Shown in pieces: positions 11,522 through 20,462 of a stretch of 64,000 nucleotides of DNA. The position numbers and the translations under genes were made by a program. Source of the DNA: Pseudarthrobacter sp. PS3-L1 (GTDB lineage: Bacteria; Actinomycetota; Actinomycetes; Actinomycetales; Micrococcaceae); NCBI RefSeq assembly GCF_030063285.1, contig NZ_JASISU010000002.1, positions 310,001-374,000 of the forward strand. The letters are read 5' to 3'. The notes beneath the pieces were generated by a model. It saw nothing but the letters and a program-made list of their open reading frames with translations, had not been told where the DNA came from and made no database searches. Each line of letters opens with the position of its first letter. The stretch's first letter is position 1.

Positions 11522-13771
11522 ATGGACGTTACCCCACAGCCCAGAGAGGGTGCGGAAAGTGCTGCCGACGAGCCCAGGAGTGCTCCGTTCGGCAATCTGG
11601 GATCCGCACCGCAGGCCAAGGCAGCAGAGCCGGTGCAGTTGTCCCTGCTCCATGGTTTTCCCGACCGTGCACCGATGGTGGCCGGCAAGGAGCTCGCTGC
11701 TGCCAACCCTGTTGCGCAGGTCAGGATCGAATCAGGTCTTCCACACCTTGATAGGCCCTTTGACTACAGCGTTCCCACAGGGTTGGACGATCTCGCGCAA
11801 CCCGGGGTGCGGGTAAAGGTCAAATTTAATGGACAGGAACTGCCAGGCTACCTCGTGGGGCGCTCCGATACGTCGACGTCCGGGCAGCCCCTGGTGGCGC
11901 TGCACAAGGTGATCTCCGGCGTTCCGGTCCTCGCCCCCCAGATCCTCCAGCTCGCGGAGTCCGTCGCAGCACGCTACGCGGGAACCCTCAGCGACGTCCT
12001 GAGGGTCGCGGTACCACCACGAGTGGCCCGCTTGGACAAGGAATATCTTGCTGCCCAGGCGGCCGCCAGCACTCAGACTGCGGGGCCCTCGACGACGCGT
12101 CCCGAAGCGGCTGTTTCACGGGAGACGCCTGGCGTTTTCCAGGCCGCGGACGCGCACCAACCTGCTCATCCGTGGGCCGGTTACGTTCATGGTGCGGCCT
12201 TCCTCCGTCATCTGGCAGCAGGAGAATCACCGCGGGCGGCCGTGAGTATCCTGCAGGGCTACGGCACCTCGGGGTGGGCCGCAGCCCTCGCTGCGGCAGT
12301 AGCCGCCGTCAGGACCTCAGGACGGGGTGCCGTCGTCGTCGTCCCTGACTATCGCGACCTCGATCAGCTGGAGAAGGCCCTGTTGGAGGTGTTGCCCGCA
12401 GCAGATATCGCCCGGCTCAACGCCGACGACGGCCCGTCAGTACGGTACGGAAACTTTTTGCGTCTGCGCTCCGGGCAGGCAAGGGTTGCGATCGGTACCA
12501 GGGGCGCGTCGTATGCTCCAGTCAAGAATTTGGGCTTCGTTGCCTGCTGGGACGACGGTGATGATCTCCATACGGAACAGCGTGCACCGTACGCCCACAC
12601 CCGGGAAGTCCTGCTCCTGAGGGCAGAGCAGGAGCAGGTCGCCTGCCTGTTCGCCGCGCACTCTCGCAGCACTGAGGTCCAGCGCCTTGTTGACGCTGGG
12701 TGGCTCCAGTCCGTGGCTGCTGATCGCCAGAGCATGCGGCGCTCGGTCCCTCGCGTCCTGAACACCGCCGACAGTTTTGAACTGGAACGAGACCCGCTGG
12801 CGAGGATGGCACGGCTACCGGGTGCCGCCTGGCGTGCGGCACAGGATGGCCTCAGGCACGGACCTGTCCTGATCCAGGTGGCTCGGGCCGGATACGCGCC
12901 CTCGCTTCTCTGCGAGAACTGTCGCGAACCGGCCCGGTGTCTGCGCTGTCAGGGACCGCTGGCCATTGCTGGTGGTGCAGCTGTCGCCGAGTGCCGTTGG
13001 TGTTCAACGCCAGAACCGCACTGGCAGTGTGCGCACTGCAGCGGCCGCCATCTCCGGCGCGGTGCCACGGGGGTCATCAGAACCGCAGAGGAACTCGGCA
13101 GGGCGTTTCCGGGGGCCACCGTCGTGACCTCAACAGGTGACGCGGTCAAGGCGTCGGTGGGGTCGTCTTCCGCGTTGGTGGTTGCGACTGTAGGTGCAGA
13201 ACCCATCGCCGCTGGTGGCTACGCCGCCGCTTTGTTGCTCGACGGTGACTCCCTACTGCGGCGGGAAAATCTCCGGGCTGCAGAAGACACAGTCCGTCGC
13301 TGGTTTAATGCAGCCTCGCTGGTGCGGCCGCAGTCCGAAGGTGGCTTGGTCGTCATCACTGCAGAGGACGCAGCGTCAGTGGGAGCTTTGCTTCGCTGGG
13401 ACCCGGCTGGTTTTGCTGGCCGAGAATTGGCTCTGCGCCGCGAGCTTCAGCTTCCGCCAGCTGTGCGCCTGGCGTCCCTGACAGGCACTAGCGCCGCCGT
13501 CGAACAATACACGGTTGCCATTACGGGAAGGCTCGAATCAGCTGGGGTTCATCTTCGGACAGCGGGACCAGCCCCGGTGGTGCTGCGGAACCGTGCGGTG
13601 CGCCACAGCGCTGCAGAAGAATCTTCCGACGATGTCCGAACCCTGTTCTTTATTCCGTTCGTCCATGCAAAAGAGGTCACGGCAATCATGCGGGCCATCC
13701 GCTCGGCGCAAGCTGCCAAAAGGACAAGCGAGCCGGTGCAGATCCGCCTGGACGGGAGCGACGTCCTCTAG
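11522..13771 (+). CDS. priA: Primosomal protein N', probably helicase-inactive
   Basis: Replication restart protein of 749 residues. The N-terminal DNA-binding domain is recognisable (VRIESGLPHLDRPFDYSVP near residues 68-86). The zinc region keeps eight cysteines in four pairs (CENC, CLRC, CRWC, CAHC near 463-510). The helicase core is degenerate: the Walker A position reads GYGTSGW with no GKT, and the DEAH position reads WDDGDD. Such PriA proteins are usual in actinobacteria and probably act as structural loaders rather than helicases. ATG 11522 has GGAAGG 5 bases upstream; the longer in-frame start at 11381 would include the terminator stem. The last four bases (CTAG) are shared with the stop of the opposing glycosyltransferase. 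Confidence 0.9.
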   Translation: MDVTPQPREGAESAADEPRSAPFGNLGSAPQAKAAEPVQLSLLHGFPDRAPMVAGKELAAANPVAQVRIESGLPHLDRPFDYSVPTGLDDLAQPGVRVKVKFNGQELPGYLVGRSDTSTSGQPLVALHKVISGVPVLAPQILQLAESVAARYAGTLSDVLRVAVPPRVARLDKEYLAAQAAASTQTAGPSTTRPEAAVSRETPGVFQAADAHQPAHPWAGYVHGAAFLRHLAAGESPRAAVSILQGYGTSGWAAALAAAVAAVRTSGRGAVVVVPDYRDLDQLEKALLEVLPAADIARLNADDGPSVRYGNFLRLRSGQARVAIGTRGASYAPVKNLGFVACWDDGDDLHTEQRAPYAHTREVLLLRAEQEQVACLFAAHSRSTEVQRLVDAGWLQSVAADRQSMRRSVPRVLNTADSFELERDPLARMARLPGAAWRAAQDGLRHGPVLIQVARAGYAPSLLCENCREPARCLRCQGPLAIAGGAAVAECRWCSTPEPHWQCAHCSGRHLRRGATGVIRTAEELGRAFPGATVVTSTGDAVKASVGSSSALVVATVGAEPIAAGGYAAALLLDGDSLLRRENLRAAEDTVRRWFNAASLVRPQSEGGLVVITAEDAASVGALLRWDPAGFAGRELALRRELQLPPAVRLASLTGTSAAVEQYTVAITGRLESAGVHLRTAGPAPVVLRNRAVRHSAAEESSDDVRTLFFIPFVHAKEVTAIMRAIRSAQAAKRTSEPVQIRLDGSDVL

Positions 13772-14847
13772 CCTGCCTCGTGCAGGCTGCGAGCTTCCTG
13801 TGCGGCGGAAACAAGTTGGCGCGCAGACTCAGCCCAGCTGAAATCGGCGGCCCGCTGCACGGTACGTCGGGATGCGTTCGCCCAGACGTCATTATCATCG
13901 AATTCCCTGACGGCAGCGGCGAACTGCGCAGCAGATTCGGCAGGAACATACCGGACGGCGTCAGCACCCACCTCCCGGAAGATGGGCGTATCGCTGGCAA
14001 TGACAGGTGTGCCCAGGGCCATGGCTTCGACCAGCGGCAACCCGTAGCCTTCTGCCCTGGACAGGCTGACAAGTGCCGTGGCGCGCAGCAGGAGCTGATC
14101 ATAGGCCTCATCCGTTACGCCGTTGTGAAAAACCACCTGTCGGCCAGGCGGGACGAGGAACTCCAGCTCCTCGCGGCGCGCAGGACTGATCTTGCTCAAA
14201 AGATGCAGCGTGTAGCCATCCAGCTCAGCCATCCCGGCGATCAGCGTCTCGACATTCTTGTACGGCATGAAGGAACCCATGTAGACAAGTGACCTGTCGG
14301 AACCCTCGGCAGGATCGCGCACATGACGGGCGCCCTGAGGTGCGTTGCCTACGATTCGGACAGGTCGTCGTGTAAGTCGGTGCCGAGACATCAGAGACCT
14401 GGTGGTGGTACTGATGGTCGCGACGACGTCAGCACGATTCAACAGGAACCGCTGCGGCCAATACGCCTTGTGATATAGCCTCCACAGGAGACGAACGGGC
14501 GCTGGGAGGAATCCTGGGGGAGCCGGGTGCTCATAGTAGATCAGGTCATGCAGTGTCAGGATCAGCGGGTATTTTCGGCCCCAGCTGCCCATGGTCTGCA
14601 TGGGGCACACCACCACGTCGGCGCCCAGCGTATTGATTTTCCGCGCCACAAAGACTTCGCGGGGCGAGAGCGGACTGTTGATCTGGGTATAGGGCACGTC
14701 GGGCAGAAGCTTCAGCTGGCGCTGATCGCTGATCAGCATGGAGACTTCTGCGATCTTCGCGGTTGCCTCGATGAGGCTCGCGCCGTAGCGGCTGATGCCG
14801 TCGTGGTGGTCCGTTCTGGTGAAACGGGCATCGATGATGATTTTCAC
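13768..14847 (-). CDS. Glycosyltransferase family 4 (GT-B fold)
   Basis: Predicted retaining sugar transferase of 359 residues with no membrane helix. The N-terminal half has the acceptor-domain start KIIIDAR. The C-terminal half has the nucleotide-sugar signature EGYGLPLVEAMALGTPVIASD (E-x7-E type) near residues 275-295, and LVYMGSFMPYKNVETLI near 196-212. Donor and acceptor cannot be told from sequence. The start overlaps the stop of the upstream hydrolase by 4 bases, so the two are co-translated. The 3' end meets priA on the other strand. Confidence 0.85.
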   Translation of the reverse strand: MKIIIDARFTRTDHHDGISRYGASLIEATAKIAEVSMLISDQRQLKLLPDVPYTQINSPLSPREVFVARKINTLGADVVVCPMQTMGSWGRKYPLILTLHDLIYYEHPAPPGFLPAPVRLLWRLYHKAYWPQRFLLNRADVVATISTTTRSLMSRHRLTRRPVRIVGNAPQGARHVRDPAEGSDRSLVYMGSFMPYKNVETLIAGMAELDGYTLHLLSKISPARREELEFLVPPGRQVVFHNGVTDEAYDQLLLRATALVSLSRAEGYGLPLVEAMALGTPVIASDTPIFREVGADAVRYVPAESAAQFAAAVREFDDNDVWANASRRTVQRAADFSWAESARQLVSAAQEARSLHEAG

Positions 14848-15779
14848 GCGGGAGGTTCCTCAAGGAAGGTGCGGATGGCAGCGGCTGCCGGTTCGGGAGT
14901 TTCGTAGTGAATGAGATGCCCGACGTCGGGGATCACGCAGAGCGTGCCGTGCGGTAGTTCGCTCAGCAGCAGGTGCTGGTCCTTCAGGACTGCAATCTCG
15001 TCTTTCTCACCGGCAACCAAGAGCACCGGAAGTGCAAGACGCGTGGCCACCTCGCGGACATTTGAGCCCACGGAGGCCCGGAACGATTCCTGGAGTGCAT
15101 CGCGGTTGGCGAAGGCGCTGAAATAGGAGTGGTGCTGGCCATGGATGAATCTACGCAACTGCGGATCGCGGGTTTTGGCCATTGTGATGCTCATAAGCCG
15201 GACAATCAGCGGGCTCCGGAGCACGGCCAGGCCAAGTCTCTCCGGCAGCCGTGCGGAAACCTGGTAATAGATAACGGCCAGCCTGGTGAGCAGGCCCTTC
15301 GGCCCTTCCAGGGCCGGGGCTGCGATGGGATTGATCAGGATGAGTTTGAGGACCGCGTCGGGATCTGCTGCCACAAAGTGTGAGGCGATGATCGACCCGA
15401 AAGAATGCCCCAGAAGTACTGTGTCCGCGCCCAGGCCTGTTGCAGCCATAAAGCCGTGAAGGAATTCTACGTAGCTGTCAACGGTATGGGGTTCTGATTC
15501 GAAGGCCGCAGACCTGCCGAATCCCGGTAAATCGGGCATGACGAGCCGCATTCCCGGAAGGTGGTCCGCAATGCGCAACAGGCCGTGGTGGTCACCGCGG
15601 AATCCGTGGACCGCAAGAACTGTGGGAGCGTCCGCCGGGGCTTCCACTGGTTCGTAGACCCAGTAGCCCACGGAGGATCCCATGACGGAGATCTTGGCCA
15701 TCCGTGTTCGCCCCGGGAGGCTCGGGGTGAACCACTGATGGGCTTCTGCGCTCACGGGCTTTTTCACCTTCACCTTCAC
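14844..15779 (-). CDS. Alpha/beta-fold hydrolase
   Basis: Serine hydrolase-like protein of about 311 residues. The oxyanion strand VLAVHGFRGDHHG lies near residues 54-66, the nucleophile elbow LLGHSFGSIIA near 121-131, and a late DVGHLIHYE segment near 287-295 supplies the catalytic histidine, with GEKDE supplying the acid. The start is uncertain: GTG 15779 and GTG 15773 both lie behind AGGAG in a GTGAAG repeat. It lies between an aldo/keto reductase (2-base gap) and a glycosyltransferase (4-base overlap). Substrate unknown. Confidence 0.85.
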   Translation of the reverse strand: MKVKVKKPVSAEAHQWFTPSLPGRTRMAKISVMGSSVGYWVYEPVEAPADAPTVLAVHGFRGDHHGLLRIADHLPGMRLVMPDLPGFGRSAAFESEPHTVDSYVEFLHGFMAATGLGADTVLLGHSFGSIIASHFVAADPDAVLKLILINPIAAPALEGPKGLLTRLAVIYYQVSARLPERLGLAVLRSPLIVRLMSITMAKTRDPQLRRFIHGQHHSYFSAFANRDALQESFRASVGSNVREVATRLALPVLLVAGEKDEIAVLKDQHLLLSELPHGTLCVIPDVGHLIHYETPEPAAAAIRTFLEEPPA

Positions 15780-15781
15780 TC

Positions 15782-16657
15782 CTAGTTCACGCTGTCCGGG
15801 TGGGAGCCAGTTCGTTGATCACGGTCCAGGGCATCGATGGCAGCCATGGATTCACTGCTGAGGTGAAAGTCGAAGATTCGGTGGTTCTCGCGGATCCGGG
15901 CCTCGGAGCTTGCCTTCGGAATCACAACGTTGCCGTGCTGAATATGCCAGCGAAGAATGACCTGGGCAGGTGTGCGCCCGTAGTCCGCGGCCATCGCCAC
16001 GAGAACTGGGTCGGCGAGGACCTGCCCCCGTCCCAGGGGGCTCCAGGCTTCTGTCCTGATGCCCAGGGCGTCATGCTTTAGGCGCAGTTCTCGCTGCTGC
16101 AGCCATGGATGGAGTTCAATCTGGTTTACGGCCGGCACCACGTCCGCCGAGGCGAGAAGTCGATCCAGATGCCTTGCCTGGAAGTTGGATACTCCAATGG
16201 CCCGCACCCTGCCTTCCGCATACAGGGTCTCCAGGGCACGCCACGTTTCCCGGTACAGGTCCCGCTCGGGGCAAGGCCAGTGGATCAGGTACAGGTCCAG
16301 GTATTCAAGGCCCAAATTGCTCATGGACGAATCAAAGGCACGCAGCGTTGCGTCGTAGCCGTGATCGTCATTCCACACCTTCGTGGTGACAAACAGATCG
16401 CCCCGCGAAAGGCGCGGGTGCTGTTCACCCGAGCCGCCGACGTCGGACGTTGACGTAAAGGGACCAAGCCCACCGATGGCACGTCCAACACCGGCTTCGT
16501 TGCCATACATGGCAGCTGTGTCCAGGTGCCGGTATCCAGCATCCAGCGCCGTGCTGGCAAGGTCCTGGGCATCAGGCGCAGGCACCTTATAGAACCCAAA
16601 ACCGAGCTGGTCCATCAGTACTCCGTTATTGAGGCGCAGTTGCGGTTCAATTCTCAT
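15782..16657 (-). CDS. Aldo/keto reductase
   Basis: NADPH-dependent carbonyl reductase of 291 residues with the AKR TIM-barrel pattern. LDAGYRHLDTAAMYGNEAGVG (broken here as LDAGYRHLDTA and AMYGNEAGVG) holds the catalytic Asp and Tyr. A lysine follows in VTTKVW and the histidine in LIHWPCP. The cofactor motif GNVVIPKASSEARIREN is near residues 246-262. A roughly 20-residue insertion after GRAIGG, before the catalytic lysine, is longer than in most AKR5-type enzymes. First gene of a three-gene minus-strand run. Confidence 0.9.
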   Translation of the reverse strand: MRIEPQLRLNNGVLMDQLGFGFYKVPAPDAQDLASTALDAGYRHLDTAAMYGNEAGVGRAIGGLGPFTSTSDVGGSGEQHPRLSRGDLFVTTKVWNDDHGYDATLRAFDSSMSNLGLEYLDLYLIHWPCPERDLYRETWRALETLYAEGRVRAIGVSNFQARHLDRLLASADVVPAVNQIELHPWLQQRELRLKHDALGIRTEAWSPLGRGQVLADPVLVAMAADYGRTPAQVILRWHIQHGNVVIPKASSEARIRENHRIFDFHLSSESMAAIDALDRDQRTGSHPDSVN

Positions 16658-16666
16658 ACCCCGACT

Positions 16667-17641
16667 CTACCGAGACTGCTGGGGCATGCTGTCCAGGCTC
16701 ACCAGGCGTCGCGCTGTTCCTTCATCAAGGATCAGGTCAGTGGCAAGGCCAGCAGCAAGGGCCCCCCGGAGGCCATTGATCTTTGATGCCCCTGATACAA
16801 CGCAAATCCGGCGGCGCACCTGACGCAGCTCCGCCAACGACGGACCTGTCGAGCGTTCGTTGAGCGTGATGCCATCAGAGGAGCCATCGGAGCGGAAAAA
16901 CACCGTTGCGACGTCACCGACGACGTCAGAGGAGGAAAGCACCTTGAGGTCTTCTTCCGCAAGGTAGCCACCGGCGTAGACATGGCTGGGGTAGCTGGAG
17001 TCGACAGATCCAACGCCAAAGATCGCGATACTCATCCGTGACTGCAGATCGAGGATGCGCTGGACGCTCCGCTCATTCCACATGGCCCTTTTTGTGTCGG
17101 CGTGGTCAAAGAACGCTGGCACGGGAAACTGTTCCACCTGCGCGCCGTAGGCACTTCCAAATCTACGCATGATGTCGCTGGCGTAGGTCAGCCCTGTTGT
17201 ATGCATGTTGCCGGCACCGTTGAGCTGCACAATGACGCTGTCGTGGGTTATTTTCCGGGTCAGATGCCTGCTGACGGCGCTCAGGGTCGATCCCCAGGCA
17301 ACACCGATGGTCGCGTTGGAGTCAACGAGTGGACCAATTGTCCGGGCCGCCTGCATGGCCACGCGGTCCAGTGTCTCGGCCTCGTTGAGTGTCTCCAGGA
17401 CGGGAACTACGTGGACGTCGACGGCGTAGCGCATCCGGATGCGCCCCTCAAGTTCTGGTCCAGTATCCAGGGGGTTGCGAATTTGGATCTGGACCAGGCC
17501 GGAGTCCCTTGCCGAGGAGAGTAGCCGCGAAACGGTTGACCGGGAGGTCCGCAGTTCACGGGCAATTGCATCCATGGTCAGATCCTGCAAATAGTACATT
17601 TGTGCAGCTCGGAGGGCATCCGAGTCTTTTGAGCGGGTCAT
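16667..17641 (-). CDS. SorC/DeoR-type sugar-binding transcriptional regulator, probable glycerol regulator
   Basis: DNA-binding repressor or activator of 324 residues. An N-terminal helix-turn-helix occupies about residues 10-50 (LTMDAIARELRTSRSTVSRLL). It is followed by a SorC-type effector domain with NAGD-like fold features (IGVAWGSTLSAV near 111-122, FGVGSVD near 207-213). ATG 17641 is chosen; the reading frame stays open further upstream but that stretch overlaps the divergent glpD region. It reads away from glpD-glpF-glpK, so sensing of a glycerol-derived phosphate is inferred. The ligand is not visible from sequence. Confidence 0.88.
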   Translation of the reverse strand: MTRSKDSDALRAAQMYYLQDLTMDAIARELRTSRSTVSRLLSSARDSGLVQIQIRNPLDTGPELEGRIRMRYAVDVHVVPVLETLNEAETLDRVAMQAARTIGPLVDSNATIGVAWGSTLSAVSRHLTRKITHDSVIVQLNGAGNMHTTGLTYASDIMRRFGSAYGAQVEQFPVPAFFDHADTKRAMWNERSVQRILDLQSRMSIAIFGVGSVDSSYPSHVYAGGYLAEEDLKVLSSSDVVGDVATVFFRSDGSSDGITLNERSTGPSLAELRQVRRRICVVSGASKINGLRGALAAGLATDLILDEGTARRLVSLDSMPQQSR

Positions 17642-17654
17642 TGCCCTTCCCTTC

Positions 17655-17668
17655 TGCACGTTTGTGCA
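17655..17668. promoter_or_regulatory. Candidate operator between the SorC regulator and glpD
   Basis: Perfect inverted repeat TGCAC-gttt-GTGCA, 14 bases before the regulator ATG on one side and just upstream of a glpD promoter-like pair (TTGACT 17675-17680, AAGAAT 17699-17704, spacer 18) on the other. Further TGTGC words lie at 17600-17604 (inside the regulator gene) and 17670-17674. The position suits autoregulation plus control of glpD. Binding is inferred. Confidence 0.45.
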
Positions 17669-17818
17669 TTGTGCTTGACTCCATTTTCCATTGTTTCCAA
17701 GAATAGGAGAAGAGCCGCGCCACGCAGCACGTGCGTGCCGCGCAGGACCAAACCCGAGGGAGTTGTTTTGGGACCCAAAGAACCACATGGCCACGGCACA
17801 GAGGCGCAGGAGCCAGCA

Positions 17819-19549
17819 GTGACCCGGACCGCAGTATCCAATATCCGGAACCGCCCCAAGGCCCAGGTTCTTGTTGTCGGCGGAGGCATCAATGGTGTCG
17901 GTACGTTCCGCGATCTGGCCCTTCAAGGGGTCGACGTCGTTCTCGTCGAGCGTGGCGACTACTGCCAGGGCGCCAGCGGTGCGTCCTCCCACATGATCCA
18001 TGGTGGCATCCGCTACCTGGAGAATGGTGAATTCCGACTGGTCCAGGAATCAGTCGTCGAGCGTAACCGCCTCCTGCGGATTGCCCCGCACTACGTGAAG
18101 CCGCTGCAGACAACAATCCCCATCTACAGCACGTTCTCCGGCATCCTGTCAGCGCCTGCGCGATTCCTGACGCACAAGCAGGGAAAGCCCAAGGAACGCG
18201 GCGCCTTCCTGATCAAAATCGGTCTGACCATTTACGACTTCTTCTCTCGTGACGGCGGTTCAGTTCCGCGGCACAAGTTCCATGGCCGCAAGAAGGCACT
18301 GGCAGAGATGCCGCAGCTTCCCGCCAACCTGAAGTACGCAGCGACATATTTTGACGCTTCAGTGCACAACCCTGAGCGCCTGACGCTCGACGTACTGCAG
18401 GACGGCGAAAAAGCCGGCGTTAACGGCGGCGGGGCTACCTCGAGGGCCAGCAACTACCTATCCCTCGCCAGCATGGACGCCGGAAACGGCGGCACAGTCA
18501 CGTTGCGCGACGAACTCACAGGCGAGACTTTTGACTTCTCCGCAGACGTGATCGTCAACACCACCGGCGCGTGGGTGGACTTCACGAACGAGGCAATGGG
18601 AGCAGTCTCCTCCTACATGGGCGGCACGAAGGGCTCGCACATCGTGCTGGACCACCCTGAGCTGTTGGCAGCATGTAACGGGGGCGAGCTCTTCTTCGAG
18701 CACACTGACGGCCGTATTGTGCTGATCTACCCGATGGAAGACCGCGTATTGGTTGGCACCACGGATATCGATGCCAACATGAACGAGGATGCAGTCTGCA
18801 CGGACGAGGAAATCGAGTACTTCTTCGACCTCATAGGCCACGTCTTCCCCAATATCAAGGTCACCAACGACCAGATCGTCTACACCTTCTCGGGCGTGCG
18901 TCCATTGCCCCGGCACGACGCCACGGCTCCCGGCTTCGTCTCCCGCGACTACCGCATCGAACGTCGCCAGCTGCCTGCATCCGACGGTGGCCCAAGTGCA
19001 GTGCTGAGCCTGGTGGGCGGCAAATGGACCACATTCCGCGCACTCGCCGAGCACATGACCAACGATGTCCTCAAGGAACTCGGGGTAGAGCGTAAGGTGT
19101 CCACAGCGAAGCTCGCAATCGGCGGCGGTGCCGGATTCCCCGACACCGAGTCTGGCGTGCAGATGTGGATCAAGTCACACATGAGTTCTACCCGAGATGC
19201 AGATCGTACGGCAGTCCTGTTGACCCGCTATGGCACCAGGGCTGAAGATGTGATGCGGTACCTCGATGGTGGTTCGGACAGGCTGCTGCACTCGTCCCGT
19301 GAACTCTCGGTGCGCGAGCTGGAATTCATGGCCGAGAACGAACAGATTGGACACCTGGTGGACGTTCTGATCCGCAGGACATCCCTGGCGTTCCGCGGTT
19401 TGGTCACCGGTGAACTTCTTAACGAGATTGCTGATGTACTGGCGGGTCCGTTGGGATGGAGCGCTGCTGTACGCAGCGAGGAGATCAAGCACGCGCAGAA
19501 TGTGCTGGATCGCTTCCACAGGGTGCAGGTCCACAGCTTGGTTGCCTAG
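17819..19549 (+). CDS. glpD: Glycerol-3-phosphate dehydrogenase, FAD-dependent
   Basis: Oxidises glycerol 3-phosphate to dihydroxyacetone phosphate at the membrane, passing electrons to quinone. The 576-residue protein opens with the Rossmann FAD motif VLVVGGGINGVGTFRD. It has GASGASSHMIHGGIRYLE near residues 52-69, GTTDID near the middle, and a C-terminal helical domain. I prefer GTG 17819 (AGGAG 7 bases upstream). TTG 17768 behind GAGGG is a second reasonable start that would add 17 residues. It is followed by glpF and glpK, with a SorC-type regulator upstream in divergent orientation. Confidence 0.93.
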   Translation: MTRTAVSNIRNRPKAQVLVVGGGINGVGTFRDLALQGVDVVLVERGDYCQGASGASSHMIHGGIRYLENGEFRLVQESVVERNRLLRIAPHYVKPLQTTIPIYSTFSGILSAPARFLTHKQGKPKERGAFLIKIGLTIYDFFSRDGGSVPRHKFHGRKKALAEMPQLPANLKYAATYFDASVHNPERLTLDVLQDGEKAGVNGGGATSRASNYLSLASMDAGNGGTVTLRDELTGETFDFSADVIVNTTGAWVDFTNEAMGAVSSYMGGTKGSHIVLDHPELLAACNGGELFFEHTDGRIVLIYPMEDRVLVGTTDIDANMNEDAVCTDEEIEYFFDLIGHVFPNIKVTNDQIVYTFSGVRPLPRHDATAPGFVSRDYRIERRQLPASDGGPSAVLSLVGGKWTTFRALAEHMTNDVLKELGVERKVSTAKLAIGGGAGFPDTESGVQMWIKSHMSSTRDADRTAVLLTRYGTRAEDVMRYLDGGSDRLLHSSRELSVRELEFMAENEQIGHLVDVLIRRTSLAFRGLVTGELLNEIADVLAGPLGWSAAVRSEEIKHAQNVLDRFHRVQVHSLVA

Positions 19550-19562
19550 GCAACCACGGTTC

Positions 19563-19591
19563 GGCCGGAGGGTAGTCACTACCCTCCGGCC
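19563..19591 (+). terminator. First hairpin between glpD and glpF
   Basis: Near-perfect palindrome: GGCCGGAGGGTAGT (19563-19576) pairs with 19578-19591. In practice this is 12 pairs with a 5-base loop. It has no T-run, so it is more likely an mRNA-stability or processing element than a simple terminator. Confidence 0.6.
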
Positions 19592-19594
19592 CCA

Positions 19595-19617
19595 CAGCCC
19601 CTGATGACCAGGGGCTG
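19595..19617 (+). terminator. Second hairpin between glpD and glpF
   Basis: CAGCCCCTG (19595-19603) pairs exactly with 19609-19617 around a 5-base loop. It starts 3 bases after the first hairpin and ends 13 bases before the glpF ribosome binding site. No T-run follows. Confidence 0.55.
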
Positions 19618-19642
19618 ATAACAGAAAATGGAGGAGTCAACG

Positions 19643-20392
19643 ATGTCTCTTGGAATAGTGTTTTTATCCGAACTTTTCGGAACGGCCATGCTCACACTGC
19701 TTGGCTGTGGCGTAGTCGCCAACGTGGCCCTCAAGGGCACTAAAGGCTACAACGCAGGATTCTTGATGGTCACATGGGGCTGGGGCCTGGCAGTCTTCGC
19801 CGGCGTCTTCGTCGCTGCCAAGTCTGGCGCACACCTCAACCCTGCAGTCACGATCGGTCTTCTCGCCAATGGTGGCGGGACGTATGCAACCGATGTTCCC
19901 ATTACTTTCGCTTCGACAGTGACCTACCTTGGTGCCGAACTCTTGGGCGCATTCCTGGGTGCGGTTGTTTGCTGGCTCGCCTACAAGCAGCACTTCGATG
20001 CTGAGCCTGAGGCCCCCGCCAAACTCGGTGTTTTCTCAACCGGTCCCGCAATCCGCTCCACCCCATGGAACCTGGCTACCGAAATCATCGGCACCTTTGT
20101 CCTCGTCTTCGTGATCCTTGCTTTCGGTGGGACTCCTTCGGGACTTGGCCCGCTGGCCGTTGCACTGCTCGTAGTTGGTATCGGCGTTTCACTCGGTGGA
20201 CCCACCGGCTACGCCATCAACCCGGCACGTGACCTCGGTCCCCGTATTGCCCACGCACTGCTTCCCATCAAGGGCAAGGGTTCCAGCGACTGGAGCTACT
20301 CCTGGATCCCCGTTGTAGGACCCCTCGTTGGTGGTGCGCTGGCTGGCGTAGCCGCCAATGTGCTGCCGATCATTTTCGTAGCAGCAAGCTGA
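19643..20392 (+). CDS. glpF: Glycerol uptake facilitator (aquaglyceroporin)
   Basis: Membrane channel of the MIP family, 249 residues with six helices and two half-helices. The two NPA boxes are intact: HLNPAVTIG near residues 66-74 and [11 protein letters not shown] near 197-207. The Asp after the second NPAR is characteristic of glycerol-conducting members rather than strict water channels. ATG 19643 is chosen because GGAGGAG lies 6 bases upstream; an earlier ATG at 19628 overlaps that ribosome site. It supplies glycerol to GlpK encoded 70 bases downstream. Confidence 0.95.
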   Translation: MSLGIVFLSELFGTAMLTLLGCGVVANVALKGTKGYNAGFLMVTWGWGLAVFAGVFVAAKSGAHLNPAVTIGLLANGGGTYATDVPITFASTVTYLGAELLGAFLGAVVCWLAYKQHFDAEPEAPAKLGVFSTGPAIRSTPWNLATEIIGTFVLVFVILAFGGTPSGLGPLAVALLVVGIGVSLGGPTGYAINPARDLGPRIAHALLPIKGKGSSDWSYSWIPVVGPLVGGALAGVAANVLPIIFVAAS

Positions 20393-20462
20393 TCCACCGA
20401 CGAACCCTCCGTTCGTCCATCCGTTCACATCATTCGTCGATCATCAAGACAAGGACGTCACA

